Below, in pieces: positions 1 through 7,435 of a DNA stretch of 64,000 nt. The DNA is from Alphaproteobacteria bacterium (lineage in GTDB: Bacteria > Pseudomonadota > Alphaproteobacteria > Rs-D84). The stretch is taken from assembly GCA_017403085.1 (NCBI GenBank), contig JAFQOQ010000025.1:1-64000 (forward strand), read 5' to 3'. The notes beneath the pieces are model-generated. The model was not told the DNA's origin. It made no database searches and was given only the letters and a program-made list of their open reading frames with translations. Position numbers and translations under genes: made by a program. How positions within the stretch are numbered: position 1 is the first letter of the stretch; each line of letters starts with the position of its first letter.

Positions 1-16
1 ATTCAGATTATATCGT

Positions 17-529
17 TCAATCGTCCGTCGAATAGGTACAGTTAGAATCTAGTTTCCATGTACCCTTTTCATTTGTACCCGTTGTGCCGGCCGGCAGATA
101 GCAACTGGTTATCGACGTATTGGCTGGGACCAAAAACTCGCCAGGGTCACTGGTGCCATTGTCGGGGCATTTTGTGCATGTGGGTACGGTGGTAGGGTAT
201 AAAAAACTGCCACCATAATAACCCGCGGCACAACGATAGTTGGTTGTTGGACGACACAAGCAGGAAACCGTATTTAACTCATAACAAATCCTGGTCTGGA
301 CACCTTCTGTTGTCCAGTCCATCCAATCGCCACATGGGTCGCATACTTTTGTACAATCACCAAAACCCGGGTTGGGTGTTGGGGTAATCGTACCTTGGGG
401 GGTGCAGCTGCACGTTATAAGATTCACCAAATACCCTTCGGGGCATTCTAAAACGGCGCAATCTCTGATATCCGCCATGGCAGATAGTGGTAATAGCATT
501 ATGCCAAATGCAAATAAAATTTTTTTCAT
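17..529 (-). CDS. Cysteine-rich secreted protein, function unknown
   Basis: The protein has 170 residues. It starts with a signal peptide (MKKILFAFGIMLLPLSAMA, likely cleaved after AMA) and continues as a cysteine-rich chain with CxxxxCPEGY, CxxxCxxC and CAAGYYGG motifs resembling extracellular disulphide-knotted repeats. I chose the internal ATG at 529 because AGGGGG lies just upstream and the signal peptide begins there. A similar cysteine-rich protein lies at the far end of the window (62773-63996). It is probably exported to the periplasm or surface. I do not recognise a family with a known function. Confidence 0.7.
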   Translation of the reverse strand: MKKILFAFGIMLLPLSAMADIRDCAVLECPEGYLVNLITCSCTPQGTITPTPNPGFGDCTKVCDPCGDWMDWTTEGVQTRICYELNTVSCLCRPTTNYRCAAGYYGGSFLYPTTVPTCTKCPDNGTSDPGEFLVPANTSITSCYLPAGTTGTNEKGTWKLDSNCTYSTDD

Positions 530-562
530 TGAATCCCCCTGTATTCCTTTGTGCAAAGAAAA

Positions 563-584
563 AACCACCAAATATAGGGTGGTT
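563..584 (-). terminator. Hairpin in the leader of the cysteine-rich gene
   Basis: Read on the minus strand, AACCACC and GGTGGTT form a 7-bp stem followed by TTTTCTTT. It lies upstream of the start at 529, so it is either the terminator of an upstream minus-strand transcript or an attenuator in the leader. Confidence 0.5.
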
Positions 585-654
585 GGAGGTTCAAGACTAT
601 AAATCAGTATAGTGTGCTTATTTTGCGCATATAATATGCACATTATTCACAACC

Positions 655-746
655 CTCCAACCCACGTGGTTGGAGACAAATATCCGAACAAAGTTCGGTT
701 CCTGATTTCCGGGTCTTGACACCCCAACGACAGAATACCTGTCGTC
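655..746. ncRNA. Candidate structured RNA with four adjacent hairpins
   Basis: Four short perfect or near-perfect inverted repeats follow each other: CTCCAACC/GGTTGGAG, CGAAC/GTTCG, GGGT/ACCC and ACGACAG/CTGTCGT. No convincing protein start covers the stretch, and minus-strand promoter-like TATTAT sequence lies near 630. The density of stems suggests an RNA gene or structured leader. I could not match it to SRP, 6S or tmRNA consensus by eye. The strand is unresolved. Confidence 0.35.
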
Positions 747-835
747 AATGTGTATTCTATAACAATCAACATGGCAGTGCAAGTAAAATTCCAAACAGAC
801 TTGATTTTATATCGCAAAGTTTGCATGATTGCAGT

Positions 836-1216
836 ATGGCGATGAAACAACTGACAGATTCTGATATTAAACAAATGATTGGCGATGTATTTCAGCCAGA
901 TGATGCACAAACACGCAAAAATGTACGCAGCGAACTGAGGCTAAGTACCAGAATTCCACATACACCAATCGCCCCGCCCCAGCATACAACACTGGATTTA
1001 CACCAATTTACCGAAGAACAGGCATGGGCGGCAATTATGAATCTGGCAACATCGGGTGTGCGTACTGCAAATATCATTACAGGGGCCAGTGGGATACTGC
1101 GTCAGAAATTTCCACAATGGGCAACAGAAAGCGTATTGAGCCCGTATATAATTTCTTTTCGACCGATAAATAACGGCAGTTTTTCTGTGAAATTTAAGAA
1201 AATCAGTAAAATCTAG
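836..1216 (+). CDS. Smr (MutS2 C-terminal) domain protein
   Basis: The protein has 126 residues. The C-terminal half shows the Smr pattern: LDLHQFTEEQAW around residues 53-64, then an ITGASG..LRQKFPQW segment. Smr domains are small nicking nucleases that act on DNA or RNA. The canonical LDLHG and GxGxHS glycines are partly altered (LDLHQ, ITGASG), so activity is uncertain. The start is unclear: ATG at 836 or 842 has no good ribosome-binding site, and an in-frame TTG at 716 would extend it through the hairpin region. Its stop overlaps the convergent M23 gene by 4 nt. Confidence 0.65.
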   Translation: MAMKQLTDSDIKQMIGDVFQPDDAQTRKNVRSELRLSTRIPHTPIAPPQHTTLDLHQFTEEQAWAAIMNLATSGVRTANIITGASGILRQKFPQWATESVLSPYIISFRPINNGSFSVKFKKISKI

Positions 1217-2097
1217 CGTCCCATAACCGTCATTGGGTCAAATGCAACGCCGTCACGTTTGGTCCCATAGTGCAGATGTGGGCCCGTGCTGCGCCCCGTA
1301 TTACCAGACAGACCAATGCGACAGCCCGCACCAACATTGTCGCCTGCGCTGACCAATTGCTGGCTAAGATGACAATAGACAGTTTGATAGCCACCACTGT
1401 GATTAACCACAATGCCACGGCCGCATGTACTATCCGTCCAAACACGCGAAACCGTACCAGACGCGGGTGTAAAAACATTGGTACCAGATGGAACAGATAA
1501 ATCAACGCCACTGTGATTCTGGCGGTTGCCGGTCACCGGATGAATACGCGATCCAAATGGCGATGAAATCCGCGGATGCCCCGTCACAGGTTCGCCCAAG
1601 GGCAATGTCTGACCGGCGGGGATTGCAGGATGACTGGGGTAACATGATACGTGTGACGCAATTTGAACCGCCGGCTGAGACGGCTGGGGCGATGCAGGTT
1701 GTGTGGGTGGGGTCGGCTGATAGGCCGATGGCATATTTGATGATACAACTTGGTGTATTTTATCCCTGAACTGAATATTCTGGGATGGCAATACGCCCGC
1801 CGCCTGTAAATCGGCGCGAACCTGTTCTGTTTTGCGCGCCAGCATGGCGGATTCTTCTTCGATTGTCATGCCCTGGTATGCGCAGCCGCTGATACAACGG
1901 CCACTGGCGTCGAATTCAGATTCCCACGGTTCATAGCCGGCCGCCAATACCGCGTTACGCGTGGTAAAAGGCAAATCGTTAAATGTCTGGGGGAATGATG
2001 TGGCGGTTAAAAAACTTTTACCCGCGCGGGATACGTCTGTATCCGCCAGCGCAGAACCGAACATCAGTAAAAAGAGAAAAAATCCCACAGACCTCAT
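1213..2097 (-). CDS. Secreted M23 (LytM-type) peptidase
   Basis: The protein has 294 residues. A signal peptide (ending SALA) precedes a linker rich in proline and glutamine (about residues 125-150) and a C-terminal LytM domain. The domain carries zinc-ligand motifs NHSGVDL and HLHYG, with the glycine-rich GLSGNTGRSTG segment before the second. It likely cleaves peptidoglycan cross-links in the periplasm. The start has no Shine-Dalgarno, but TATAAT ends 7 nt before ATG, suggesting a leaderless mRNA. A second M23 protein lies at 5508. Confidence 0.85.
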   Translation of the reverse strand: MRSVGFFLFLLMFGSALADTDVSRAGKSFLTATSFPQTFNDLPFTTRNAVLAAGYEPWESEFDASGRCISGCAYQGMTIEEESAMLARKTEQVRADLQAAGVLPSQNIQFRDKIHQVVSSNMPSAYQPTPPTQPASPQPSQPAVQIASHVSCYPSHPAIPAGQTLPLGEPVTGHPRISSPFGSRIHPVTGNRQNHSGVDLSVPSGTNVFTPASGTVSRVWTDSTCGRGIVVNHSGGYQTVYCHLSQQLVSAGDNVGAGCRIGLSGNTGRSTGPHLHYGTKRDGVAFDPMTVMGR

Positions 2098-2127
2098 GCG
2101 GGATATTATAGCATATTTTTAAGCCAG

Positions 2128-3282
2128 TTAAAACGTAATCTTTATATTCAAGGCCCCTGTGTGGGCAATATAGTCACTGCGGATGTCCAATCGATAATCC
2201 AGACCGATGGAAAAATCATTTGCGAGAAAGTCAATACCCAATGCGCCATTTAGTGCGGTTCTGTGTGGGGTATCAATTGGAATATTATACGTCTGACCAC
2301 TGATAACACGAACGCTGATTGCGTCCGTACCGTGCGTCAAGGCGTCATAGCCGACCCCCAACGCCATTGACGGGCGCATAATGTACCAATCGCCAATAAA
2401 ATCAAAATCTATTAACATCTGGGCGCGTGTCGTCAATGTGTTATACCACCATTTTTGAAATTCTTGGGCAGCAGAATCGATATGTTTATCTGACGACAGG
2501 CGGACATAGCGTACGCCAATTTGCGGCGTGATGCCAATACGACCACGCGACAATTGTATGCCTGATGTTATCTGGCCGGCAATAAAGTCTGCGTCATAGG
2601 CGGCTGAATTCTCAATTCCAGCGATTGATTTATCATTTGCCCAATTTATGCGACCACCATTTACACCCATGTTAATAAACAGACCAGATGTGCCAAGATA
2701 TTCAGAAAATAATGTTAAACTGTCGGTGGTGGCATCTGCGTAAATGGGCGTACGACGTGTATTTGTTTCTGTGCGGGTATAGGCAACGCCAACACTTAGG
2801 CCGTCTGTTAAATATCCACTGGCGCGGACGTGGGTACCGGTGGTTCGCGTTTTAAATTCTGTGTTATTTTTGTCTGTGTCCCACTGGGCATACGTTCCAA
2901 TGCCAGATATCATAATGTCTAGCATTCGCGTGTCATGGCGACAATCTGGCAAATTGTGGGTACATGCGTGACGACGTGACGATAACGGCGTGCCAACCGG
3001 CGTTAAGCCAACGTCAATGTGATGAAATGCGTTGTATAGTGTCAGGGCACTGGTGTTATATGCCAATGACGATATCATTTTACGAAATGATGCCAAATCT
3101 GATGTGTGGGCCGTATTCAGTTCATAGGCAATTGCGCCACTGGGGCCGAAAGTTTGCAAGACATTTGCCCATGCGTCTGCGGCGGCGTCTAGATATGGCG
3201 CGCCAGATACCAATGACGCAGCCTGCGCAGAAGATAAATTAAATAAAAATAAGAGCATGCCAATGGCGAAAATATTTTTCAT
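2128..3282 (-). CDS. Autotransporter-type outer-membrane beta-barrel protein
   Basis: The protein has 384 residues, with a signal peptide ending in SSAQA. From about residue 120 there are alternating hydrophobic/polar strands (for example SGYLTDGLSVGVAYTRTE), and the chain ends in ITF, the aromatic C-terminal signature of barrels inserted by BAM. There is no large passenger: about 100 residues precede the barrel. This resembles the beta domain of autotransporters kept as a stand-alone porin-like protein. Passenger loss is inference. It is divergent from tdk. Confidence 0.75.
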   Translation of the reverse strand: MKNIFAIGMLLFLFNLSSAQAASLVSGAPYLDAAADAWANVLQTFGPSGAIAYELNTAHTSDLASFRKMISSLAYNTSALTLYNAFHHIDVGLTPVGTPLSSRRHACTHNLPDCRHDTRMLDIMISGIGTYAQWDTDKNNTEFKTRTTGTHVRASGYLTDGLSVGVAYTRTETNTRRTPIYADATTDSLTLFSEYLGTSGLFINMGVNGGRINWANDKSIAGIENSAAYDADFIAGQITSGIQLSRGRIGITPQIGVRYVRLSSDKHIDSAAQEFQKWWYNTLTTRAQMLIDFDFIGDWYIMRPSMALGVGYDALTHGTDAISVRVISGQTYNIPIDTPHRTALNGALGIDFLANDFSIGLDYRLDIRSDYIAHTGALNIKITF

Positions 3283-3374
3283 GACTTGTGTATCTTTTTA
3301 TGTTAATGATATCAGGAAAGCTGATTTGTATTTACAGGAAGCATTTACTATTAACAAGGAAGGGGTTAGAAAAG

Positions 3375-3956
3375 ATGGCAAGATTGCATTTTCATTATGG
3401 CGTAATGAGCAGTTCTAAATCGGCCAGTTTGTTGATAAACGCACATAACTTAAAAAACAATGGGATTAAGGTTGAAATTATTAAGCCTGCATTTGATAAG
3501 CGTTTTTCGGCGTCACAGATTGTATCGCGTATCGGACTGTCGGGGGATGCGATGGCGATGCCAAACCTGATGGAATACCAGCCAAAGGAAGATACAGATT
3601 TTGTTCTGATTGATGAAGTACAGTTCTTTGCACCAAATGACATAGATAAACTGGTGCATATTGCCGATATGCAGGGAAAAACCGTTATGTGCTATGGACT
3701 GATGGTTGATAGTAATGAAGAAATGTTCCCAGCATCAAAAAGACTTATCGAAGTTGGGGCCAAATTGCACCGTATGGAATCAACGTGCCAGATAAATGGA
3801 TGTCAAAAACTGGCAACCCATCATCTGCGGTTTGACCCAAATGGCGCGGTTATTCGCGCCGGTGACCAATTCGCACTGGGGGACAGTAATTACAAATCAG
3901 TATGTCGCCAGCACTATAACGAAATGTATCGCGGTATTAAACAAAAGGTGAAATAG
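3375..3956 (+). CDS. tdk: Thymidine kinase (class II)
   Basis: The protein has 193 residues. It phosphorylates thymidine to dTMP in the salvage pathway. Visible motifs are an N-terminal P-loop region (GVMSSSKS, residues 9-16), the Walker-B-like LIDEVQFF, and C-terminal zinc ligands (CQINGC and CRQH). ATG at 3375 is chosen because AAGGAAGGGG precedes it and the MARLHFHYG start matches the family. The next gene starts two bases after the stop. Confidence 0.92.
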   Translation: MARLHFHYGVMSSSKSASLLINAHNLKNNGIKVEIIKPAFDKRFSASQIVSRIGLSGDAMAMPNLMEYQPKEDTDFVLIDEVQFFAPNDIDKLVHIADMQGKTVMCYGLMVDSNEEMFPASKRLIEVGAKLHRMESTCQINGCQKLATHHLRFDPNGAVIRAGDQFALGDSNYKSVCRQHYNEMYRGIKQKVK

Positions 3957-3957
3957 T

Positions 3958-4512
3958 ATGAAAATGACTAAAATTATCTTGGTGGCTGTATTCGCGGGGT
4001 TGGTTTCCAACGCAAATGCAATAACACCGTATTTTTCTGCGGGCGGGTCACTGGGGATTGGTGGTGGCGACAGCAGTGTGCGCAGTGGCGGATTCTCAGG
4101 TACGGTGGGCGTACGATATAAACTTGCAGATATAAATATGCGCACAGAATTTGAATATAATAATCTGGTGTTTAATAAAAAATATACGTATGCCAGCAAC
4201 GAATATGACTATGATTTAAAAACACAGTTGTATCTGGTAAATGTCTTGGCGGATATATATGGAAATGTGCTGAAATCCGGCCTGCATTTTGGCATCAGCG
4301 TTGGGGCAGCCGACTATAAACGCGATTTGCCAGAATACTGGGATATAGACGACAGGGATAAATTATCGTTCGTATATGGCGCAACCGCCGGCGTCGGTAT
4401 TTATATGCTAGCGGGGCTATATGCCGATGTTGGGGTCAGATATCTGCGCACACTGGACGATGATGCAATAGATAGTTTTAACCCATATTTTGGACTGAGA
4501 TACGGTTTTTAG
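3958..4512 (+). CDS. Small outer-membrane beta-barrel protein
   Basis: The protein has 184 residues. The signal peptide ends near SNANA, then amphipathic strands run to a C-terminal YGF, as expected for an outer-membrane barrel of roughly eight strands (OmpA/opacity-protein-like). It begins two bases after the tdk stop and is probably co-transcribed. The exact subfamily is not recognisable. Confidence 0.75.
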   Translation: MKMTKIILVAVFAGLVSNANAITPYFSAGGSLGIGGGDSSVRSGGFSGTVGVRYKLADINMRTEFEYNNLVFNKKYTYASNEYDYDLKTQLYLVNVLADIYGNVLKSGLHFGISVGAADYKRDLPEYWDIDDRDKLSFVYGATAGVGIYMLAGLYADVGVRYLRTLDDDAIDSFNPYFGLRYGF

Positions 4513-4580
4513 GACGCATTAAAAAAATGTGATATTTTTTCTTGCATTCTGAATATTTTAATATACAATATAAGACCGTT

Positions 4581-4657
4581 GCATCCATAGCTTAACTGGA
4601 TAAAGCATCTGACTACGGATCAGAAGACTGAGGGTTCGAATCCTTCTGGATGCGCCA
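4581..4657 (+). tRNA. tRNA-Arg (ACG)
   Basis: This is a 77-nt cloverleaf. Acceptor GCATCCA pairs with TGGATGC, the anticodon loop CTACGGA carries ACG, the T-loop is GGTTCGAATCC, and CCA is encoded. Confidence 0.97.
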
Positions 4658-4664
4658 CGAATTC

Positions 4665-4689
4665 AAACACCGCCGTTTGGCGGTGTTTT
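4665..4689 (+). terminator. Terminator after tRNA-Arg
   Basis: ACACCGCC-GTTT-GGCGGTGT stem followed by TTTTA. It could also serve the convergent prmC transcript. Confidence 0.85.
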
Positions 4690-4706
4690 AATTTAAGTTA
4701 TGCTTT

Positions 4707-5486
4707 TTATTTGTTTAAGGTAAAAATCAGCACACGTTCAGTGCCAGATAGGTCACATTCAGAACGAAGAAAAGACCAACCGGCGCATAAAAAGATATTT
4801 CTGACGTCAGGACCCTGGCCAGCGCCAATTTCCAGGTATATATTGCCGCGCTTTTTTAGCCACTTTTTGGCGTTTTTCGCGATAATTTCATATGCCGCCA
4901 GTCCATTATTGTCGGCATAAAGTGCAATGTCAGGGTCATGCATCGCGCCCGAATCAACACGCGTATCGTTACGTGCAATATATGGCGGATTTGAAACAAT
5001 AATATCAAATTTCTCGTTAAAATTGTGTGCATAGTTGAAACTAAGCCGGCGTATCTGAACCCGATTTGACAGCCCCAGCGTGCGCATATTGTGACGCGCA
5101 ACACGTACCGCCCCGCGCGACTTGTCGATGCCAACGCCAGTTGCGTTATGAATATTTTTTACCAATGCGCCAATAATACACCCAGTCCCGGTTCCTAAAT
5201 CCAGAATTCGTGGGGCATTATGGTCCGTATCACAATCTGATATAACGGCCGAAACCAGGGTTTCTGTGTCAGGTCGCGGGTCAAGTGTGTATTTATTGGT
5301 ATAGAAACGCAGGCCATAAAACCATTTTTGACCAATTATCTTGGCAACCGGGGTGCCACGACGCAATGCACGCGACATGCGCCAGACGTTAAACCATGAT
5401 AAATTTTTAGTGTTTTCTGTGATAACGCGCGCAGCACGTATGCCACCTGATTTTTGTAATGCGTCGAATGCTTGATTTATTTTCAT
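4707..5486 (-). CDS. prmC: Peptide-chain release factor N5-glutamine methyltransferase
   Basis: The protein has 259 residues. It methylates the GGQ glutamine of release factors RF1/RF2 using S-adenosylmethionine. It shows the SAM motif DLGTGTGCIIGAL and the catalytic NPPY motif, in the usual PrmC/HemK order with an N-terminal helical domain. ATG at 5486 gives the expected length. The M23 gene is divergent with its start 21 nt away, so the two promoters must overlap. Confidence 0.93.
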   Translation of the reverse strand: MKINQAFDALQKSGGIRAARVITENTKNLSWFNVWRMSRALRRGTPVAKIIGQKWFYGLRFYTNKYTLDPRPDTETLVSAVISDCDTDHNAPRILDLGTGTGCIIGALVKNIHNATGVGIDKSRGAVRVARHNMRTLGLSNRVQIRRLSFNYAHNFNEKFDIIVSNPPYIARNDTRVDSGAMHDPDIALYADNNGLAAYEIIAKNAKKWLKKRGNIYLEIGAGQGPDVRNIFLCAGWSFLRSECDLSGTERVLIFTLNK

Positions 5487-5507
5487 AAAGACATTATAAT
5501 CGGTGTC

Positions 5508-6761
5508 ATGAAAAAAGCAAAAGATATTATAAACACCACCAATTTGACACGCATGGTTATGGCGTTGGCTGTACTGCTGTCGTTGGTTGCAATATTCTTG
5601 GTCGCGACACATCGCACACCATCTGCAATGCGTCGGGCAAATGAATGTAAATCTGTGGTTATGGTGGCATCGGGGGATACACTGTCTAAGTTGTTATTGG
5701 AACAGGGGTTAAGCCATAACGACGTTAATACAATCGCAAAAGTGTTAAAGTCAGACGCAGAAATTTCAACACTGCGCGCGGATCGGGATAAACTGGAATT
5801 CGTGCGTGAAAATGATGACGCGCCAGTCACAAAGATTGTCGTAATTCCATCGCCGTGGCGTCAAGTGGAACTGACGTGCAATGACGAAGGTGCCTGGGAT
5901 TGCAAAACAGTCGATATAGAACGCGACGTGCGTGCAACGTACCGCAGTGGCGAAATTTTAGATGGCGATAGTTTCTATCTGGCCGGACAGCGCGCGGGGA
6001 TTCCAGCCGGAATCTTGGCAGACGTTTATGATTTATTGGCGTTTGAAATGGACTTTGAACGTGACGTGCGCGCGGGACAAAAGTTTTCCGTGTTGTATGA
6101 AGAAAACTTTTCTGAGGGTGAAAAAATCGACAATGGGCGCGTGTTGGCCGTAGCATTCGAGGCATTGCGTGGCAATGTAAAAATGTATCGGTTCCGTAAA
6201 TCTGACGGCACAACAGGATATTATGACGAAGATGGAAATGGCGCAATTAAGTCACTGAAACGTACGCCAATCAATAACGCCAAAGTGACAAGCAGCTTTT
6301 CAAACAAGCGCAAACACCCGGTTCTGGGATATACACGTGCGCACAAGGGCGTGGATTTCCGCGCATCAACGGGCACACCAATTCCGGCCGCCGGCGCAGG
6401 ACGCGTTGTTGCGCGCAGCTATAACCGCGGGCATGGAAACTATGTAAAAATTCGCCATAACGGGTCATACGAAACACTGTATGCACACATGTCTAAATTT
6501 GCCAAGGGCGTAAATGTTGGCACAACTGTACGCCAGGGACAGACAATTGGATACGTTGGTTCAACCGGTATTTCAACAGGGCCACATTTGCACTATGAAA
6601 TTATCAAAGATGGCAAACACGTGAATCCGATGACGGTTAAGTTGCCCGCAATCAGCAATCTGGACAAGGCGGATAAAAAGAAGTTTGTTGAATATCGTAA
6701 AATACTGGACGAAGGTATTGAAAAGTTATCAGAAAATCCGTCGTTATTTATTCAATTGTAA
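5508..6761 (+). CDS. Membrane-anchored M23 peptidase (MepM/OapA-like)
   Basis: The protein has 417 residues. One N-terminal transmembrane helix (about residues 17-35) is followed by a LysM/OapA-like region (GDTLSKLLLEQGLS) and a C-terminal M23 domain with HKGVDFRA, LYAHMSKF and HLHYEI, carrying the zinc and catalytic histidines. It probably cleaves peptidoglycan cross-links during growth. The promoter is clear: TTGATT (5472)-N17-TATAAT (5495-5500), and ATG follows after only 7 nt without a Shine-Dalgarno, implying a leaderless mRNA. Confidence 0.9.
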   Translation: MKKAKDIINTTNLTRMVMALAVLLSLVAIFLVATHRTPSAMRRANECKSVVMVASGDTLSKLLLEQGLSHNDVNTIAKVLKSDAEISTLRADRDKLEFVRENDDAPVTKIVVIPSPWRQVELTCNDEGAWDCKTVDIERDVRATYRSGEILDGDSFYLAGQRAGIPAGILADVYDLLAFEMDFERDVRAGQKFSVLYEENFSEGEKIDNGRVLAVAFEALRGNVKMYRFRKSDGTTGYYDEDGNGAIKSLKRTPINNAKVTSSFSNKRKHPVLGYTRAHKGVDFRASTGTPIPAAGAGRVVARSYNRGHGNYVKIRHNGSYETLYAHMSKFAKGVNVGTTVRQGQTIGYVGSTGISTGPHLHYEIIKDGKHVNPMTVKLPAISNLDKADKKKFVEYRKILDEGIEKLSENPSLFIQL

Positions 6762-6763
6762 AG

Positions 6764-6788
6764 AAACCGCCAAACGGCGGTTTTCTTT
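6764..6788 (+). terminator. Bidirectional terminator
   Basis: AAACCGCC-AAAC-GGCGGTTTTCTTTT stem-loop between the convergent M23 and metallo-hydrolase genes. Confidence 0.85.
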
Positions 6789-7435
6789 TAAGCCTTAAAA
6801 TACGGGTTATTTTTGTATAGCCAATCAATTGTTGTTGCCATACCGTGCCCATGTACAATTTCGGTATCAACTGGCAATTTCATGTTATAAATGTTAGAAA
6901 TAGATTGAAACAACATTCCCATATCGCCGCCAGGCAAATCATATCGGCCGATTGATTCCTGGAACAATGTATCGCCAATCAGCAGCATTTTTTCATCGGG
7001 AAAATGGTATGCAACGCCACCTGGCGTGTGTCCAGGTGTTTCAATAACGTCCATAAATATATTTGGCAGTATTTCCGTGCGCGATAAATCCAAAGTCGTT
7101 GGACGAACGTCATCTAATTTAATCGGGGGCAACCCAAAATAAGCCAGCAAATCATTGCCCCAGCCAACCAATCTGAAATCGCCAGAATGCAAATACCATG
7201 GAATATTATATTTTTTGGCCAGTGCAGGTGCGGCACTGATATGATCGGGATGTCCGTGCGTCGCATAAATTGCACGCAATGTCAATCCACGGTCTGATAA
7301 AATTTGCGCCCAATCGTCTGCCCTGCCCCAGGGGTCAAAAATAACGCAATCGCCACCCGACGACACAATCACAGACTGTGTATTCTGGGGTGGCATTTGT
7401 ATCAATTCAAATTTACTGTTTTTTAACTTTTGCAT
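6788..7435 (-). CDS. MBL-fold hydrolase (glyoxalase II-like)
   Basis: The protein has 215 residues. The metallo-beta-lactamase fold is marked by THGHPDHIS (HxHxDH), a later ETPGHTPGG histidine, IGDTLF (bridging aspartate) and VHGHG. The length and motif order match YcbL/glyoxalase-II-like thioester hydrolases. The substrate is unknown. ATG at 7435 overlaps the end of ftsH by 23 nt, so translation is probably coupled. It is the last gene of the tilS-ftsH run. Confidence 0.85.
   Translation of the reverse strand: MQKLKNSKFELIQMPPQNTQSVIVSSGGDCVIFDPWGRADDWAQILSDRGLTLRAIYATHGHPDHISAAPALAKKYNIPWYLHSGDFRLVGWGNDLLAYFGLPPIKLDDVRPTTLDLSRTEILPNIFMDVIETPGHTPGGVAYHFPDEKMLLIGDTLFQESIGRYDLPGGDMGMLFQSISNIYNMKLPVDTEIVHGHGMATTIDWLYKNNPYFKA

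Noticed and set aside
655-746. SRP RNA or 6S RNA
   Set aside because: The minus strand shows CCCGGAAATCAGGA, which only loosely resembles the SRP loop; the GGAAGGAAGCAG core is absent. No 6S bubble could be drawn.
647-910. 87-codon minus-strand frame
   Set aside because: It runs through the hairpin-rich segment and overlaps the Smr gene; no ribosome-binding site or family resemblance.
3375-3956. Defective thymidine kinase because the P-loop reads SSSKS, not xxGKS
   Set aside because: SSKS variants are common in intact thymidine kinases; the other motifs are normal.
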